Assembly (NCBI GenBank): GCA_963965975.1
Contig: OZ014412.1
Span: 15,080,849-15,144,848, forward strand
Direction of reading: 5' to 3'
DNA length: 64,000 nt
Source: Xestospongia bergquistia
Lineage: Eukaryota; Porifera; Demospongiae; Haplosclerida; Petrosiidae
The notes under the pieces were generated by a model, which ran no database searches, had not been told where the DNA came from, and was given only the letters and a program-made list of their open reading frames with translations. Position numbers and translations under genes: made by a program. Shown piece after piece: positions 49,557-61,424 of this stretch (positions are counted from its first letter, which is position 1; every line of letters starts with the position of its first letter).

Positions 49557-50773
49557 ATGTAAAACTTTACTTTTGATAAAACCATATCTAGACTGATTCT
49601 TATATCTAACAACAAGAAAACTTGCCAATTGCTTTTACAAAAACGAGGAGGTTGGGTTTAAAGGCCCAACCCAGAGCAAATTAATTCTTCGCGTGTGTGA
49701 GCAAATTCAACGCACTTGTTAGTGCTAGGACAGTAGTTCCAAGTATTTGAATCAGTACCTAAAACGTGTTAATGAACGTCATATAAACGTCCCTAACATT
49801 TGAAAACTGTAAATGGTTACTTCTTGCGAGAATTATTCACCCATCCTCAAAGATAAGAGTCAAATACATGGTGTTTGCTACCAAATAGAGATGAATTTTC
49901 CTCTGAGGCTAACAACAAGGATTTTGTTCTACAACTAGAAACAGTAAACCAACAATGTTCTCGAAAAAGCATGAAATATTGATGCCAATGAATGTCTTAG
50001 ATCACCAGCAGGTGGGTGGCACATGGATGAACAAAGAAGTGTGGGCACACATCATGCTCATCAAGTAAAGGAGAGAATCAATCTTTACATATCTACTAAC
50101 ACCTGATACTGACTATTTTAAGTCATGGATTGTTTTATTTTCTTTACCTTTTGACAAGCTCACCACATAATTGTTCTATCTTTTAAATATGCAAAGATCC
50201 TTAAAATCATTTTAAAAGCTGACAGAGGGCTCTCTTGATGCTCTATTTTAACCTGAATATCCTTTAAGTGTTTCTAACATTTTGTGTTATATAAACCTTC
50301 ATTTTAGCTTGATAGGAACAACATGCTCCTTGTTACTAGTTAATAATGAACATGTGCATGGTGTTAAATAGGAGACAGTAGGATAAGGCCTTTTCAACAT
50401 TAGTACAACAAGACCATTTTTCTTTTAAATATACTTGCCACCTTGTGCCCAGGGCACACATTCTAAAAACTCAACTAAACAGAAGTGTTCACTGCAATGC
50501 ACTGTCATCCATATTTATTATATATACCCAACCTTCTCATTTAAATATGTCTTCAGATGAAGGATGTTTAAGGACTAAAAATATGGAGGCACCCACAATG
50601 CAATACCTAACGAATAGTCTGCCTTCCATGCGGTTCCCTTGTGATCATTATTTCAATAAAAGTGTATTTTGGGGAATTATTCTCAGTATTTATTCATCAA
50701 ATTTATTACTGCAAGGATACATTTTTTTATTAATATTATGTAACAATTATATTTTACTGACTTGTATATGCAG
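49557..50773. other. Unassigned sequence with TE debris
   Basis: A CpG-containing stretch at 49600-50050 includes a hairpin with stem GGTTGGG/CCCAACC (49650-49671). About 50130-50310 (CTTTACCTTTT, TGACAGAGGGCTCTCTTGAT) is a diverged copy of 59280-59450, which follows the PHD-type element fragment, so it is probably the 3' end of the same element. Frames at 50445-50792 have no recognisable motif. Confidence 0.45.
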
Positions 50774-50868
50774 GCAAAGCCTACAAAGATAAAGAGACAA
50801 TAGTAAATGAAATTGTTTATACTTATAACACAGAGAAGAAGGTAGAGATGACAGTAAAAGAATCATGA
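50774..50868 (+). other. Possible orphan terminal exon
   Basis: After a good acceptor (CTTGTATATGCAG) an open stretch encodes KAYKDKETIVNEIVYTYN then EKKVEMTVKES and a TGA. The composition is protein-like (charged, amphipathic), unlike the surrounding chance frames. No upstream exon could be joined and no family was recognised. Could be a real last exon of a small gene or a relic. Confidence 0.3.
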
Positions 50869-51365
50869 ACAACTTTTCCTATTGAAATAATGGATTTTAA
50901 CAACAATGATATTATTGATTTTACCAGATTCTGAGACAAAACACAGTGAACTGGCTGACAGCATTTGAGTATTGACAAAAGCTTTCAATAAATTTAATAT
51001 TCTTAATTTGTTTCACATACACCTGACAAAGTTGTGATGCATTTTTTAGATGCTAACAGTATTCAAATGATCACATATCTATAACAGAAATTTTAAGAAG
51101 CATGATAGGAAAAGAAAACTGTGATAAACTTAAATAAGTAAGTAATAATTAATAAGTTACTAATTAAGTAGTAATTAATAAGTATTTACATATTTAACTC
51201 TTCATCTTGCAATTCCTTATCAATTTAGAGTTAATGAAAAATAATGAGCAATAACAAATTTTAAGGGTATATTTAACATAAGGTATGTATGATTAACATT
51301 ATGTCTAGTTAGTTATAAATAATCAACTTGTTTAATCAGTTAATTTTACTCTTAAATGGGATTTT

Positions 51366-52440
51366 TGTTTTACTTCTTCAATAATTTACTTATTAGAATC
51401 TCAACTCACAAAGTGAAATTGTAACAGGTACATTTCCTATATACATCAATGATATAACTACATTTAGACATGTGCAAGTCAGGTGATGCATGTTTTAGGA
51501 AATAGTTATAGTCTATGTGTATTATTATACAACTATAGATGTGCATGAAAACAACTTGTAAGTTGTATTGTAAATGTCACTATTAATATATGTATGGCAA
51601 CATAACTATATAATCATATGATTCTTGTGACCAGTTTCCTATGAATGACACCTCAACACCTTCTGTAATATAATAAAGTGTAGAGCTACAGTTGTTGCAA
51701 TTTTTGTAAAATAGTGTCTACTGAAGGTCATTTTGAAGTGAATTAATAAGACAAAATGGTGAGTTTATAATAATATTGATAGATTTGCAATAATGACACT
51801 TTCTTATTATATATTCATGGATGAGTCCATGTAAATTGATATAAAAATGACCTTTATAACTTTAATACAGGCAGCAAAACATTCAGATTTTGAAAAATTG
51901 ATTCTTAGAGAGTTATTTGATATGTACGATAAAGACAAAAATGAAGAGATTACAGCAGAAGAATTAAGGACAAAATATGCTGAAATGGGAACGCAAATAA
52001 GTGATACAGAAGTTGCTAACATTATTGGGTATATGGATACTAACAGCAGTGATACAGTTGACTTTGATGAGTTTTGCACATACTGGTCACCTAAAAATAA
52101 GGACGCTGAGACAAAACGAAGTGAAATGATTGAGGGATTTCAAGTATTGTCAATACCTTACAATATTCATTATTTAAAAACAATGTTCTTAATTCATTTT
52201 CTTTTATAAAGAATTGACAAAAATGGTGATGGATTTATTGATGTTGATGAATTTCTCCAGAATTTACATAATTTGGGATTTACTTATAATAACTAGAGAA
52301 AGGGCAGTCACTATGCTAGCAAAAGTTGATAGTGATGGAGATGGAAAAATTAACTTAGAAGGTAAGTGTATATATAATTAAGCTTTTATTATGATTTTTT
52401 CTGGTTAGAGTGCTTGAAAACGAGTTCTTGAAAACTTTAC
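51366..52440. repeat. Inverted duplication, left arm
   Basis: Matches the reverse complement of about 57856-58768, for example TTTACTTCTTCAATAATTTA against TAAATTATTGAAGAAGTAAA. Contains the EF-hand gene. The right arm lacks the block equal to 52210-52375. Confidence 0.85.
51756..52371 (+). pseudogene. Calmodulin-like EF-hand gene, copy A, damaged
   Basis: Exon 1 contributes only ATG (51756-51758, donor GTGAGT). Exon 2 is 51871-52143 and exon 3 is 52212-52371 (donor GTAAGT). Encodes up to four EF-hands: DKDKNEEITAEE (about residues 21-32), DTNSSDTVDFDE, DKNGDGFIDVDE and DSDGDGKINLE. Loops 1, 3 and 4 keep acidic residues at positions 1 and 12; loop 2 is weaker. Calcium binding would be expected in an intact protein. 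Exon 2 and exon 3 join with a 1-nt phase mismatch, and a second frameshift with TAG near 52296 separates loops 3 and 4. No final exon was found. The gene is probably dead here, unless the sequence has two indel errors. Confidence 0.65.
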
Positions 52441-55170
52441 ATTATTTGAATATAATGGTATATACTTATTAGGACTTTTAAATATCGTAACTTAAAAAAG
52501 ACATCGTTAATCATGTTTAATTTTGATATTAAAAGAAACATTTGTCAACTCAATAATTGTGCTTATAAAAGTAAACTTTAAATTAATGTACGTAATATGA
52601 ATCACAAAAGAATGATATTAATAGGGAATTGCTACATGTAAACTGTTATTGTAGATCAATGAAGTAGCCTCTGGTAAGTCCAACAGACATTGTTGATAAA
52701 TTGATAATGATATTTCCTAGTTGACACATTGCCTGACATCTAGCTAAACAATGAGGGTTTGGTTGATATCCTCCATATATCCTAATAAATTCCTGCATCA
52801 AATTGTCTCACTATATTAAAACAGTATAGTATAAGCAGGAATGAAATTCATATACACATCACTAGTCACTTTATTGATACACCCATTAGTTTAAAAATCA
52901 ATTACAGTATCTTAACTATAGAAGGTTGTAAGAATTCTAGTAAGTACACAGTATGCATCTATATAATATACCATACTCAATCTATATGTCATGAGGTGTG
53001 TATAAGTTATCAGTTGTAAACCTAAGCTTATAAAACTTACCCTACTTTTCCACATTTCTTATAGCTATAATCAAACATACATGTTCTGAGAATAAGTAAA
53101 CCAATACATGTAATGTTGAAATTGTGATTGTAATAAATTTCTATATAGGACTTCCTACATAACGTTTCCACAATGTGACCTTTTATGTAAACGGAACCAA
53201 TGCAATCTAATATATACATATTATAGTGATACAATAGATGTATAATATCTTTATATACTCTACAAATGGTATATAAACCACATATTAGCTCCAAGCAAAG
53301 ACTTTCCACTAAAAAAGTCACACAACATACATACATGTATTCAAAGCTAATGAGGTACTATACAGCCTCTTCGTAATTGTCAAGGTCTGAATTTGTGCAT
53401 ACAGTTTTGAATGAAGTACTTAGTTAATGATTCATAATAAATATTTAACAATATCATCATTCTTCTATAAGTATATTGATACACTATAGTGACGTTACAT
53501 GTATGAATTCACAATTTGCATAAAAAATAAGGTGAGTGTATACACAATTAAGCTTTCATATTTATTTTTTATGCTTAGAGTTCTTGAAAACGAGTTCTTG
53601 AAAACTTTACACTATATCAATATAATTATTAGGACTTTTATAGTAACTTAAAAAAGATATCATTAGTCACGTTTAGTTTTCAATAATTGTGCTTATAAAA
53701 GTAAATTTCAATTAATTTACGTAATATGAGTGTTAAAAAGAATGCTATTAATAGGGAATTGTTACATGTACATGTAAACTGTTACTGTAGATCAATGAAG
53801 TAGCCTCTGGTGGACATAGTTACACCTTCAATGTAATCACGATTAGTGACATATGTCTTGTTGGACTAAAGTTTTTGAATTAGTATTTTTCATACAACTT
53901 TTGTGCCTTCTCTTTGTCGATGTTTGCACATTTTATGTTGATGGCAGACAAAAAAAAAAAATTATGCGCAAGACATAAAACATGAAAAGTGCAAAACATA
54001 TGTTCAGGTAAGTCCAACAGACATTGTTGATAAATTGATAATGATATTTCCTAGTTGACACGTTACCTGACATCTAGCTAACAATGAGGGTTTGATTGAT
54101 ATCCTCCATATATCCTAATAAATTCCTGTATCAAATTGTCTCACTATATTAAAACAGTGTAGTATAAGCAGGAATGAAATTCATATACACATCACTAGTC
54201 ACTTTATTGATACACCCATTAGTTTAAAAATCAATTACAGTATCTTAACTATAGAAGGTTGTAAGGATTCTAGTAAGTACACAGTAAGCATCTATATAAT
54301 ATACCATACTCAATCTATATGTCATGAGGTGTGTATAAGTTATCAGTTGTTAACCTAAGCTTACCTTTCCACATTTCTTATAGCTATAATCAAACATACA
54401 TGTTCTGAGAATAAGTAAACCAATACATGTAATCTTGAAATTGTTGAAGATAAGACAGTTTTAACTAATTGTACTTCCTGTATGCTCTCATTATAATTAT
54501 TGTTATTAGGTGTGAACACATGTTACTATCTGGAACTTTCTAGAACTTTGACTGTATATATAATGTGTGACTTAGCACGTGTATTGTTGTTGTCGTTGTT
54601 GTTTATTGATGCTCTTGTCTATATTCTTTTTCACTTATTTCTGTAAAGTCTATTTGGTTGTGTCTGTATAATCATTCTATTGATACTCTAGTATTACGTG
54701 AAGATAGCTACGTTGTCTACTCAAATTACTTTTTCTGCTCAACAGAAATTGTGATTGTAATAAATTTCTATATAGGACTTTGTACCTAACTTTTTCCATA
54801 ATGTGACCTTTATGTAAACTGAACCAATGCAATCTAATATATACATATTACAGTGATACAATAGATGTATAATATGTTTATATAGTCTACAAATGGTATA
54901 TAAACCACATTTTAACTCTAAATAAAAATAACACTATACAGACTTCCACTAAAAAATTCACAACATACATTCATGTATTACATACATGTATTCAAAGCTG
55001 TTGAACTGTTGTACAGTTTGTTGTTTAAATTATCAATATTTGTGAGATTGTACATACAGTTTTGAATGGAGTACTTATTTTATAAGTATACTAATAACCA
55101 AGTGTTGAAATTTATGCTATAGCTACATAGCTTTATGTATAATTATGAATTCACATTTTGTATTGATACG
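52372..55170. repeat. Two-unit tandem duplication of about 1.2 kb
   Basis: Unit 1 (about 52363-53530) and unit 2 (about 53531-55170) share GTAGATCAATGAAGTAGCCT, TTGTTGATAAATTGATAATG, TACACCCATTAGTTTAAAAA and ACATACATGTTCTGAGAATA. Unit 2 carries two extra pieces: about 190 bp at 53815-54006 and the solo LTR at 54442-54744. Unit 1 directly follows EF-hand exon 3. No gene. Confidence 0.8.
54442..54744. mobile_element. Solo LTR, 303 bp, with 5-bp target-site duplication
   Basis: Starts TGTTGA and ends TCAACA (perfect 6-bp inverted ends with the TG..CA rule). Flanked by GAAAT at 54437-54441 and 54745-54749. The empty site is preserved in the tandem sister unit at about 53116 (TTGAAATTGTGATTG). 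Contains TATATATAATGTGTGAC, a possible TATA region. No internal retroelement sequence remains, so it is a recombined solo LTR. Confidence 0.88.
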
Positions 55171-56134
55171 TTTATATAGCAGTCTTATGTGCATCCCACC
55201 TCAAAATCGCGTGACTAAATCACCAATGCCACACCTCCAATTTTCGTGGGTGATGACACACATTTTTTATTAATGCTAAAAATGAAATTTTCTCACATTA
55301 AGCATGAGAAGAGAGAATAGAAAATTGTCAAAAGTCTACTGTTGTCAAAGTTATTTTCGTAATGGACAATATTTCGTTATTTACTTTCTTACAAGAGCTA
55401 CAAGCGAGCATTATCAATGCAAAAAAAAATTACTACTCTAACTCTTAGTACGTGGATAGTCTGGAGTTCTCTTACTTCAAACAATACAGTTCAGTTAAAA
55501 GTAGAACTGTACAACTACACCTGACTTACAAAAAGATGGATTAGCAAGTTACAAATCCATGATAGAAGGTGGATTCAATTGTCATAAATACACTGTGAAT
55601 GTCATTGTAAATAAGACATTATATTCTCCATATAGTAATATTAGAAAGTATTTGGAAGACATTGGCTTCTTTGCTAGATATTAAAGATCTCATAATAAAT
55701 ATATGACATGTTATGACAATGCCTACTGATTCTCTACAGCATGCTAAAAGTGCATTTTGATAGGTGATCAGGTTTTAGTTTATCCAACATTGATCTGTGG
55801 CCTTTTTGTAATTGGTATGTTATCAAATACTGACTGTTATTTTAGAAATTTTCAAGACAACTTTAAAAATTTTAATGGTACAATGTAGAGAAATTGTAAC
55901 TTAAGTGCCATTATCATATCAATGACTCATTGGTGGTAAAATGAATGATGACGAAGACAAAAAATAATACAATCCGTGATTTTCTCAACTATTTTACTGT
56001 TACTAATTTATGTATAAAGATTGTATTTAGAGAAGATTTAAATCCTCCTCAAAAATCGTTATTTCTTACAAAGCTATATGCAATTTTTATAAATCTACAA
56101 ATGATCCTATTTATAGAAACTCATACTATGAATT
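55171..56134. other. Non-coding spacer
   Basis: AT-rich with a 63-codon chance frame near 55945. No recognised gene. Ends at a fragment of NIDO exon 4 (AATGCAGATGGTAAGAAAT). Confidence 0.45.
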
Positions 56135-56537
56135 AAATGCAGATGGTAAGAAATTGCAAGCACAATATCTTATTGTGTTTACATATACTATTTCAATAAT
56201 TGTAGAAACATTGTATATGTATTACAATCAATTATGTCCATTATTTTATTGTTACCCTTCACAAAAACTGCCAGACATTTATAAGCCTTATAGTTCATTT
56301 GAATGACTTTCTAAGGTTATGTCATGTTAAATGAATGACATTGAATAACAAATGTTATTTTTACATTTATAAAAATTTTGTTTTCTTTATTATATTATAT
56401 AGTACCTTGTTCTCAACCACCATCATGTCCAGTTAAAGGGACACAAGAATGTAAAAAAAAATCTAGCAAGACTAGTCTGTCAGAAAATGATCAAAGACAA
56501 CATTAATCCAATACCAAAAGTCTGTGACTCACTCTGA
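56135..56537 (+). pseudogene. N relic: end of exon 4 and exon 5
   Basis: The last bases of exon 4 with an intact donor (GCAGATGGTAAG) are followed at 56403-56537 by exon 5 after TATTATATAG. Exon 5 has one extra A in the A-run after GAATGT, shifting the frame before the third tail Cys. The stop context CACTCTGA is kept. Exons 1-3 are missing. Confidence 0.75.
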
Positions 56538-57855
56538 GAATACAATAAACAATATATTATTGGATTAATGACTTTTATTAATAGTTTCGTAGTTTTAATA
56601 CATGTTATGTTATTTAAGTTAATTTACATACTTTAACATTAATTTTGTATACATACAAATCAGTAACAATCTTTACAGTAAAATAGGTTATTTCTAAGTT
56701 TAGACATGCACACTATATGTGACTAGTGTACATTATAACATGAGTAGAATTATACCTGACTAGTGTACACTAAAATATGACTAGTATTATAACTAGTCAT
56801 TATGTTATGCTAATTATGCTTGTTATTTCTGTATTTTATGTAATTAGAGTGTATAAAATGTAATTTTATTTTTATATGGAATAATTTGTTTTTATATAAA
56901 AACTATACTTTCAACATTAATTAACTTTTTCATTAAATCTTGAATGTTTAATGGTTTAATGTTTACTAAACAATCTAGAGATTTATTTTTATATCATATA
57001 TAATATATAATATATATATAATATATAATATATATATATACATAATAAGGGCTAATTATTATTAATTATAAGGGGCGGTTATAATTAATGCTTCTCAGTA
57101 TAAACTCATAAAATTCTACATATCCTGGGCATTTAATTGAAGCAAGACTAACTTGTAAAAATTCAGTTATGCTAACATTTCACTTCATGTATAAGGCATG
57201 ACTGCTCTTTACCTGAACATCAATAGAGTTATAATTGACTACTCAATATAGATTACTCACTATGTAATTGTTGGTATGATAGTTTTGACAAAGCAAAAAA
57301 GGATATAATGAGTTATTTCAATGAATAATAGATTCCATAGTAATCCTCCCTTGTAAGCTAAAAATTAGTTTAAATGATATTTTATTAAGAATATTTTAAA
57401 AAAGATTCTAAAGTTTAAATGACATTTTCTCAGTTAGAAAACAATAATATAACATTTAATAACAACAGAAGAAATCAGAAAACAACATTATACTAAAAAT
57501 AATTTTAAAGTAGAGTTGTTCATATTGATGTAAGCAAAAGCATTAGGTAATGGACTATTGTTGTTTAGAGAATGACAATCTATTTGAGGCAAGTTGGTCT
57601 TGATAACATGTGTATGATGAGATTGTATATTTAATTAGGTATAATTAATTATATAGGGGTTATGTATTAAACTAATAGTAGCTATTTTGATATAGTAGCT
57701 ATTAGTTAGTATTGTTACTTAACTTTAAACATGCCATCTGCTATTGTATGGCTTTACCATCAAATGATGTAGAGTTATGTACTATGACAACTATATTACT
57801 CTATATTACATATTATTACATAATATACACAATTGCTCTATATTACATAATTAAT
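56538..57855. repeat. Spacer with R2/R7 copies and TA palindrome
   Basis: TA-rich palindromic tract at about 56995-57047. R2 remnant at about 57165-57240 and R7 at about 57250-57480, colinear with 48100-48650. ACTAGTGTACA repeats at 56720-56790. No gene. Confidence 0.55.
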
Positions 57856-58768
57856 AATATAAAGTTTTCAAGAACTTGTTTTCAAGAACTCTAACCAGAA
57901 AAAATCAATATAAAAGCTTAAATATGTATAAAAGAAAATGAATTAAGAACATTGCTTTATAATAATTATTGTAAGGTATTGACAATACTTGAAATGCCTC
58001 AGTCAGTTCACTTCGTTTTGTCTCAACGTCCTTATTTTTAGGTGACCAGTATGTGCAAAACTCATCAAAGTCAATAGTATCACTGCTGTTAGTATCCATA
58101 TACCCAATAATGTTAACAATTTTTGTATCACTTAGTGGCCGCCCCAATTCAGCATATTTTGTCCTCAATTCTTCTGCTGTTATCACTTCATTTTTGTCTT
58201 TATCATACATATCAAATATCTCTTAAAGAAGCATTTTTTCAATATCTGAATGTCTTGCTGCCTGTATCAAAGTCATAAAAGTCATTTTAATATCAATTTA
58301 CATGGATTCGTCTATGAATATACAATAAGAAAGTGTCATTATTGCAAAGCTGTCAATATTATTATAAACTCACCATTTTGTCTTATTAATTCACTTCAAA
58401 ATGACCTTCAGTAGACACTATTTTACAACAATTGCAACGACTGTAGCTCTACACTTTATTATATTACAGAAGGTGTTGAGGTGTCAACCATAGGAAACTG
58501 GTCACCAGAAATATATGATTATATATAGCTATGTTGTCCACATATAGTAATAGTAACATTTACAATACAACTTATAAGTATTTTCATGTACATCTATACA
58601 GTTGTACAATAATACACATAGATTATTACTATTTCCTAAAGCATGCATCACCTGACTTACATGTACCTTGATGTAGTTATATCATTGATGTTTATAGGAA
58701 ATGTATACCTGCTGCAATTTTACTTTGTGAGCTGAGATTCTAATAAGTAAATTATTGAAGAAGTAAAC
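57856..58768. repeat. Inverted duplication, right arm
   Basis: Reverse complement of 51366-52440, with the block holding EF-hand exon 3 removed: TTTTCAAGAACTCTAACCAG joins directly to the intron after exon 2. About 5.4 kb separates the arms. Confidence 0.85.
57989..58376 (-). pseudogene. EF-hand gene, copy B, exon-deleted
   Basis: Exon 1 ATG lies at 58376-58374 (donor GTGAGT) and exon 2 at 58261-57989, encoding EF loops DKDKNEVITAEE and DTNSSDTIDFDE. A TAA interrupts exon 2 (CTTCTTTAAGAG, where copy A has CTTAGAGAG), and the exon with loops 3 and 4 is deleted. It cannot make a four-EF protein. An internal ATG just after the stop could start a two-loop fragment. Confidence 0.75.
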
Positions 58769-58810
58769 ATAAATGTAGCAGTTAATGATCCTTTGACATG
58801 GTTGTCCTCT

Positions 58811-58978
58811 AGAGATAGTGTCTGACCAGGGTAGAGAATTTTGTAATCACCTTGTAGATTTGCTTGAAGAACTTACTGGATTCAAGCACAAAATGACAAG
58901 TGCATACCATCCTCAATCCAATGGCCTTGATGAGCGTTTCAACCAAACACTTAAAGCCCAGCTTCAAAAGCTTGTTCA
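58811..58978 (+). pseudogene. Ty3/gypsy integrase core fragment
   Basis: VSDQGREFCNHLVDLLEEL then HPQSNGLDERFNQTLKAQL are the second Asp and the Glu of the integrase D,D-35,E triad with typical surrounding residues. Only about 55 codons remain, and no reverse transcriptase or LTR is near. Confidence 0.85.
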
Positions 58979-59265
58979 TGAGCTTTTCCATTGCTTATGC
59001 AATAGCAATCTGTAATGACAGGAACCAGAGGGGCTTCAGTTTGACACAACTGTGATGAGACGACATCTATATGACTGTCTGGAGGACCAGCAAATGAAAC
59101 ATTTTCATTTAAAAGTAAGGAAGTATGCCAAGATAATAAAATGTGAGGAAAAGGTATAAGTTTTCTGCCACTGCAGACTATTAGAAAAGGCATTAATTAC
59201 AAGAAAAGGATTGTTTTTTCCAGATTTGTTACTGAAGGATATGATTCTATGGCAGTATATTACTA
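58976..59265 (+). pseudogene. Fragment of PHD-finger/Ulp1-type element ORF
   Basis: After the integrase part the frame changes to SFSIAYAIAICND, then (shifted) LQFDTTVMRRHLYDCLEDQQ, KYAKIIKCEEKV, a stop, and VFCHCRL. This order recalls the region before the PHD-like Cys cluster in SUMO-protease-bearing elements common in sponges and cnidarians, recognised from memory. A TAA and a frameshift are present. The change from integrase to this ORF within about 15 bp suggests a junction between two elements. Confidence 0.5.
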
Positions 59266-59279
59266 ATACGTAGATATCA

Positions 59280-59470
59280 GATATTTTATATCTTGGATTG
59301 TTTGTTTATCTTTACCTTTTCTTTTCTTTTTGGTAGGCTTGCTCTACCTTTTAACTTACATGAGGTCCTTGAAATCTTTTTAAAAGTTGACAGAGAGTTC
59401 TCTTGATGTTCTATTTTATCCTTTTTTTTATTTTTAACGATATTTTTGTGTTAAAAACCTTCGAGCTATG
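59280..59470. repeat. Probable 3' end of the same element
   Basis: Shares CTTGGATTGTTTG-like sequence and TTGACAGAGAGTTCTCTTGA with 50130-50310, about 80 percent similar by eye. Confidence 0.5.
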
Positions 59471-59489
59471 TAAATCTTATTATAGCATT

Positions 59490-59550
59490 AGTACACGCCT
59501 AGTTCATTAAACGTCACATGACGTCAAACTGGGTTAAATAAGTATAACGC
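59490..59550 (+). promoter_or_regulatory. N3 promoter: ACACGCCTAGT and CRE-like TGACGTCA
   Basis: GTACACGCCTAGTTC at 59491, ACGTCACATGACGTCA with a full TGACGTCA palindrome at 59519-59526, then a weak AT-rich TATA region (TTAAATAAGTATAACGCTG). TGACGTCA is the classical CREB/ATF bZIP site; use by such a factor is inference. Confidence 0.7.
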
Positions 59551-59619
59551 TGTAAGTGATGAGAAGCTCATCCAATTCGTCGAACGCTCTGTATTACTAA
59601 ATTTTTGCTGTCAGCTACT

Positions 59620-61034
59620 ATGGTTTGCGACTTTAGGTACGTATACTAATATTAATAGCTAAAACTATAACGAACTAGCTCGTTTACTCTGAATGTATCT
59701 CGCAGTAGTACCATATTATATTACCTATTAGAATAGAAGGTAATATCCATGTATATAATATAGTCCTTTATCTCATAATCAATAATTATTTAAAACTTAA
59801 TATTTTTAGTTGATATTAACGCATGCACTGAATACTTTCTTTTCTTACTACAGGAGTTGCTGTACTTGCTTTTATCTTGTATTGATGATATATACTGGCT
59901 TATCTGTGTCTGTGAATGATTTTTATTGGTTTGGTGTAGAAAATGGAGACACAGCTAGAGGAAAGGAATCTTTTGTATGCTTATTCTTTCCAAATTTTTC
60001 AATTGCAAATTTATTAGAAAATGAAAATGCTACTGCCACTTCCATAGGAGTATGATAATAATATTATGTGATGTATTTATTTTATTAACATATTAATTCT
60101 TATAGATTTGTTTTAATATTGGTGTCTTTTTAGTAAACAAAGGAAATTTTTTTACTGCAATTGCTCCTCTAGCAAAATTTATTGGTTCAACATATTCAGG
60201 AGATGTCTTTTATAGAATAACAGACAATACTACACTACTTGATAGAGCAAAGGAAGATATTAAGCAATCCAATCTTACTCAATGTGACTTTAATCCAAGT
60301 CATCTCATTATTGTTACATGGGAAAACTATTTTTTTGGATCTTCATTAATGACAGTAAGTGTTACTTATAACAGATTATAATCTTAGTTATTTAATATTA
60401 ATTATAGGGTAACACATACCAAGTCATAATTACAACAGATAAAACTTCAACTTTTGCTATTATCTTGTTTGGTGAAATAAACAACACATTTCCAAATGAA
60501 TATGAACATATTAAATTTGTAAATCATAAAACTAATGCTGTGCTTGAAAGTATAGATCTACCTTATGTTAATGATACTACACAAGCTTCTAATCTCATGT
60601 TTAATAGTAATGTTCCTGGAACATATATTGTCAAGTTAAGTGCAGATGGTAAGAAATAGTAAATACAATATCTTATTGTGGTTACATATTTATATATACT
60701 ATCTCAATAATTGTAGAACTATTGTATTACAATCTATTATGTCCATTATTTTATTCTTTACCTTCACAAAAACTGGCAGACATTTTTAAGCATCATAGTT
60801 CATTTATATGACTTTCTAAGCTCATGTCTCGTAAAATGAATGACATTGATTAACAATGTTACTTTTATATTTATAAAAATTTCTTTATCATATTATATAG
60901 TACCTTGTTACCAATCACCATCATGTCCACTTAAAGGTACACAAGAATGTAAAAAAAATATAGCAAGACTAGCCTGTCAGCAAATGATCAAAGACCGCAT
61001 CAATCCAATACCAAAAGCCTGTGGCTCACTCTGA
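59620..61034 (+). CDS. N3: secreted NIDO-domain protein with Cys-rich tail
   Basis: Exons 59620-59636, 59854-60049, 60106-60354, 60408-60648, 60901-61034; 837 nt, 278 residues, no lesion. The N-terminus (SCCTCFYLVLMIYTGLSVS, about residues 7-25) fits a signal peptide. The NIDO part holds NDFYWFGVENGDT (about 27-39), TAIAPLAKF, SGDVFYRITDNTTLLDRA (about 105-122), QCDFNPSHLIIVTWENY and NTYQVIITTDKTSTFAIILF. These match the family consensus for the AP-x-W, VTW and NTFQ-V blocks. A linker (YVNDTTQASNL) leads to the five-Cys tail, C-x5-C-x7-C-x8-C-x14-C. The tail plus the Cys of TQCDF makes six, enough for three disulfides. It is shorter than nidogens, which carry further domains. Confidence 0.85.
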
Positions 61035-61424
61035 GGATACAATAAACAATACATTAATGACTTTTATATTATTAGTTTCATACTTTTAATATAATTACAT
61101 AATAATTACATAATTAATTGCTACAGGTGTGTTATTAATATATTTTTAATATAGCTGGAGTACATACAATGTTGTTATTGGTGTTTCTGTATGGAATGAT
61201 TGTTTTTGATATAAAATTTGTAAAAGATGAATGTTATGTTAATTAAGTCAAACAAGTCCTTTGATGTGGGGACAGAGTACGTATAGATGAGTCAGTAACA
61301 ATCTTAACAGTAAAATAGGTTATTTTAAATATGACTAGAATTATACCTGACTAGTATATAGTGTAATGAAACACCTTCAAAGTATGCTTGTTATTTCTGT
61401 ATTTCATGTAATTGGGGTGTATTT
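61035..61424. other. 3' spacer of N3
   Basis: Colinear with 47660-48060 after N2 (TTTGATGTGGGGACAGAGTA, GTATGGAATGATTGTTTTTG). No gene. Confidence 0.6.

Noticed and set aside
53037-53336. 99-codon reverse frame with many Cys
   Set aside because: The tandem sister copy at 54.4-54.9 kb does not preserve the frame, so it is not under coding constraint.
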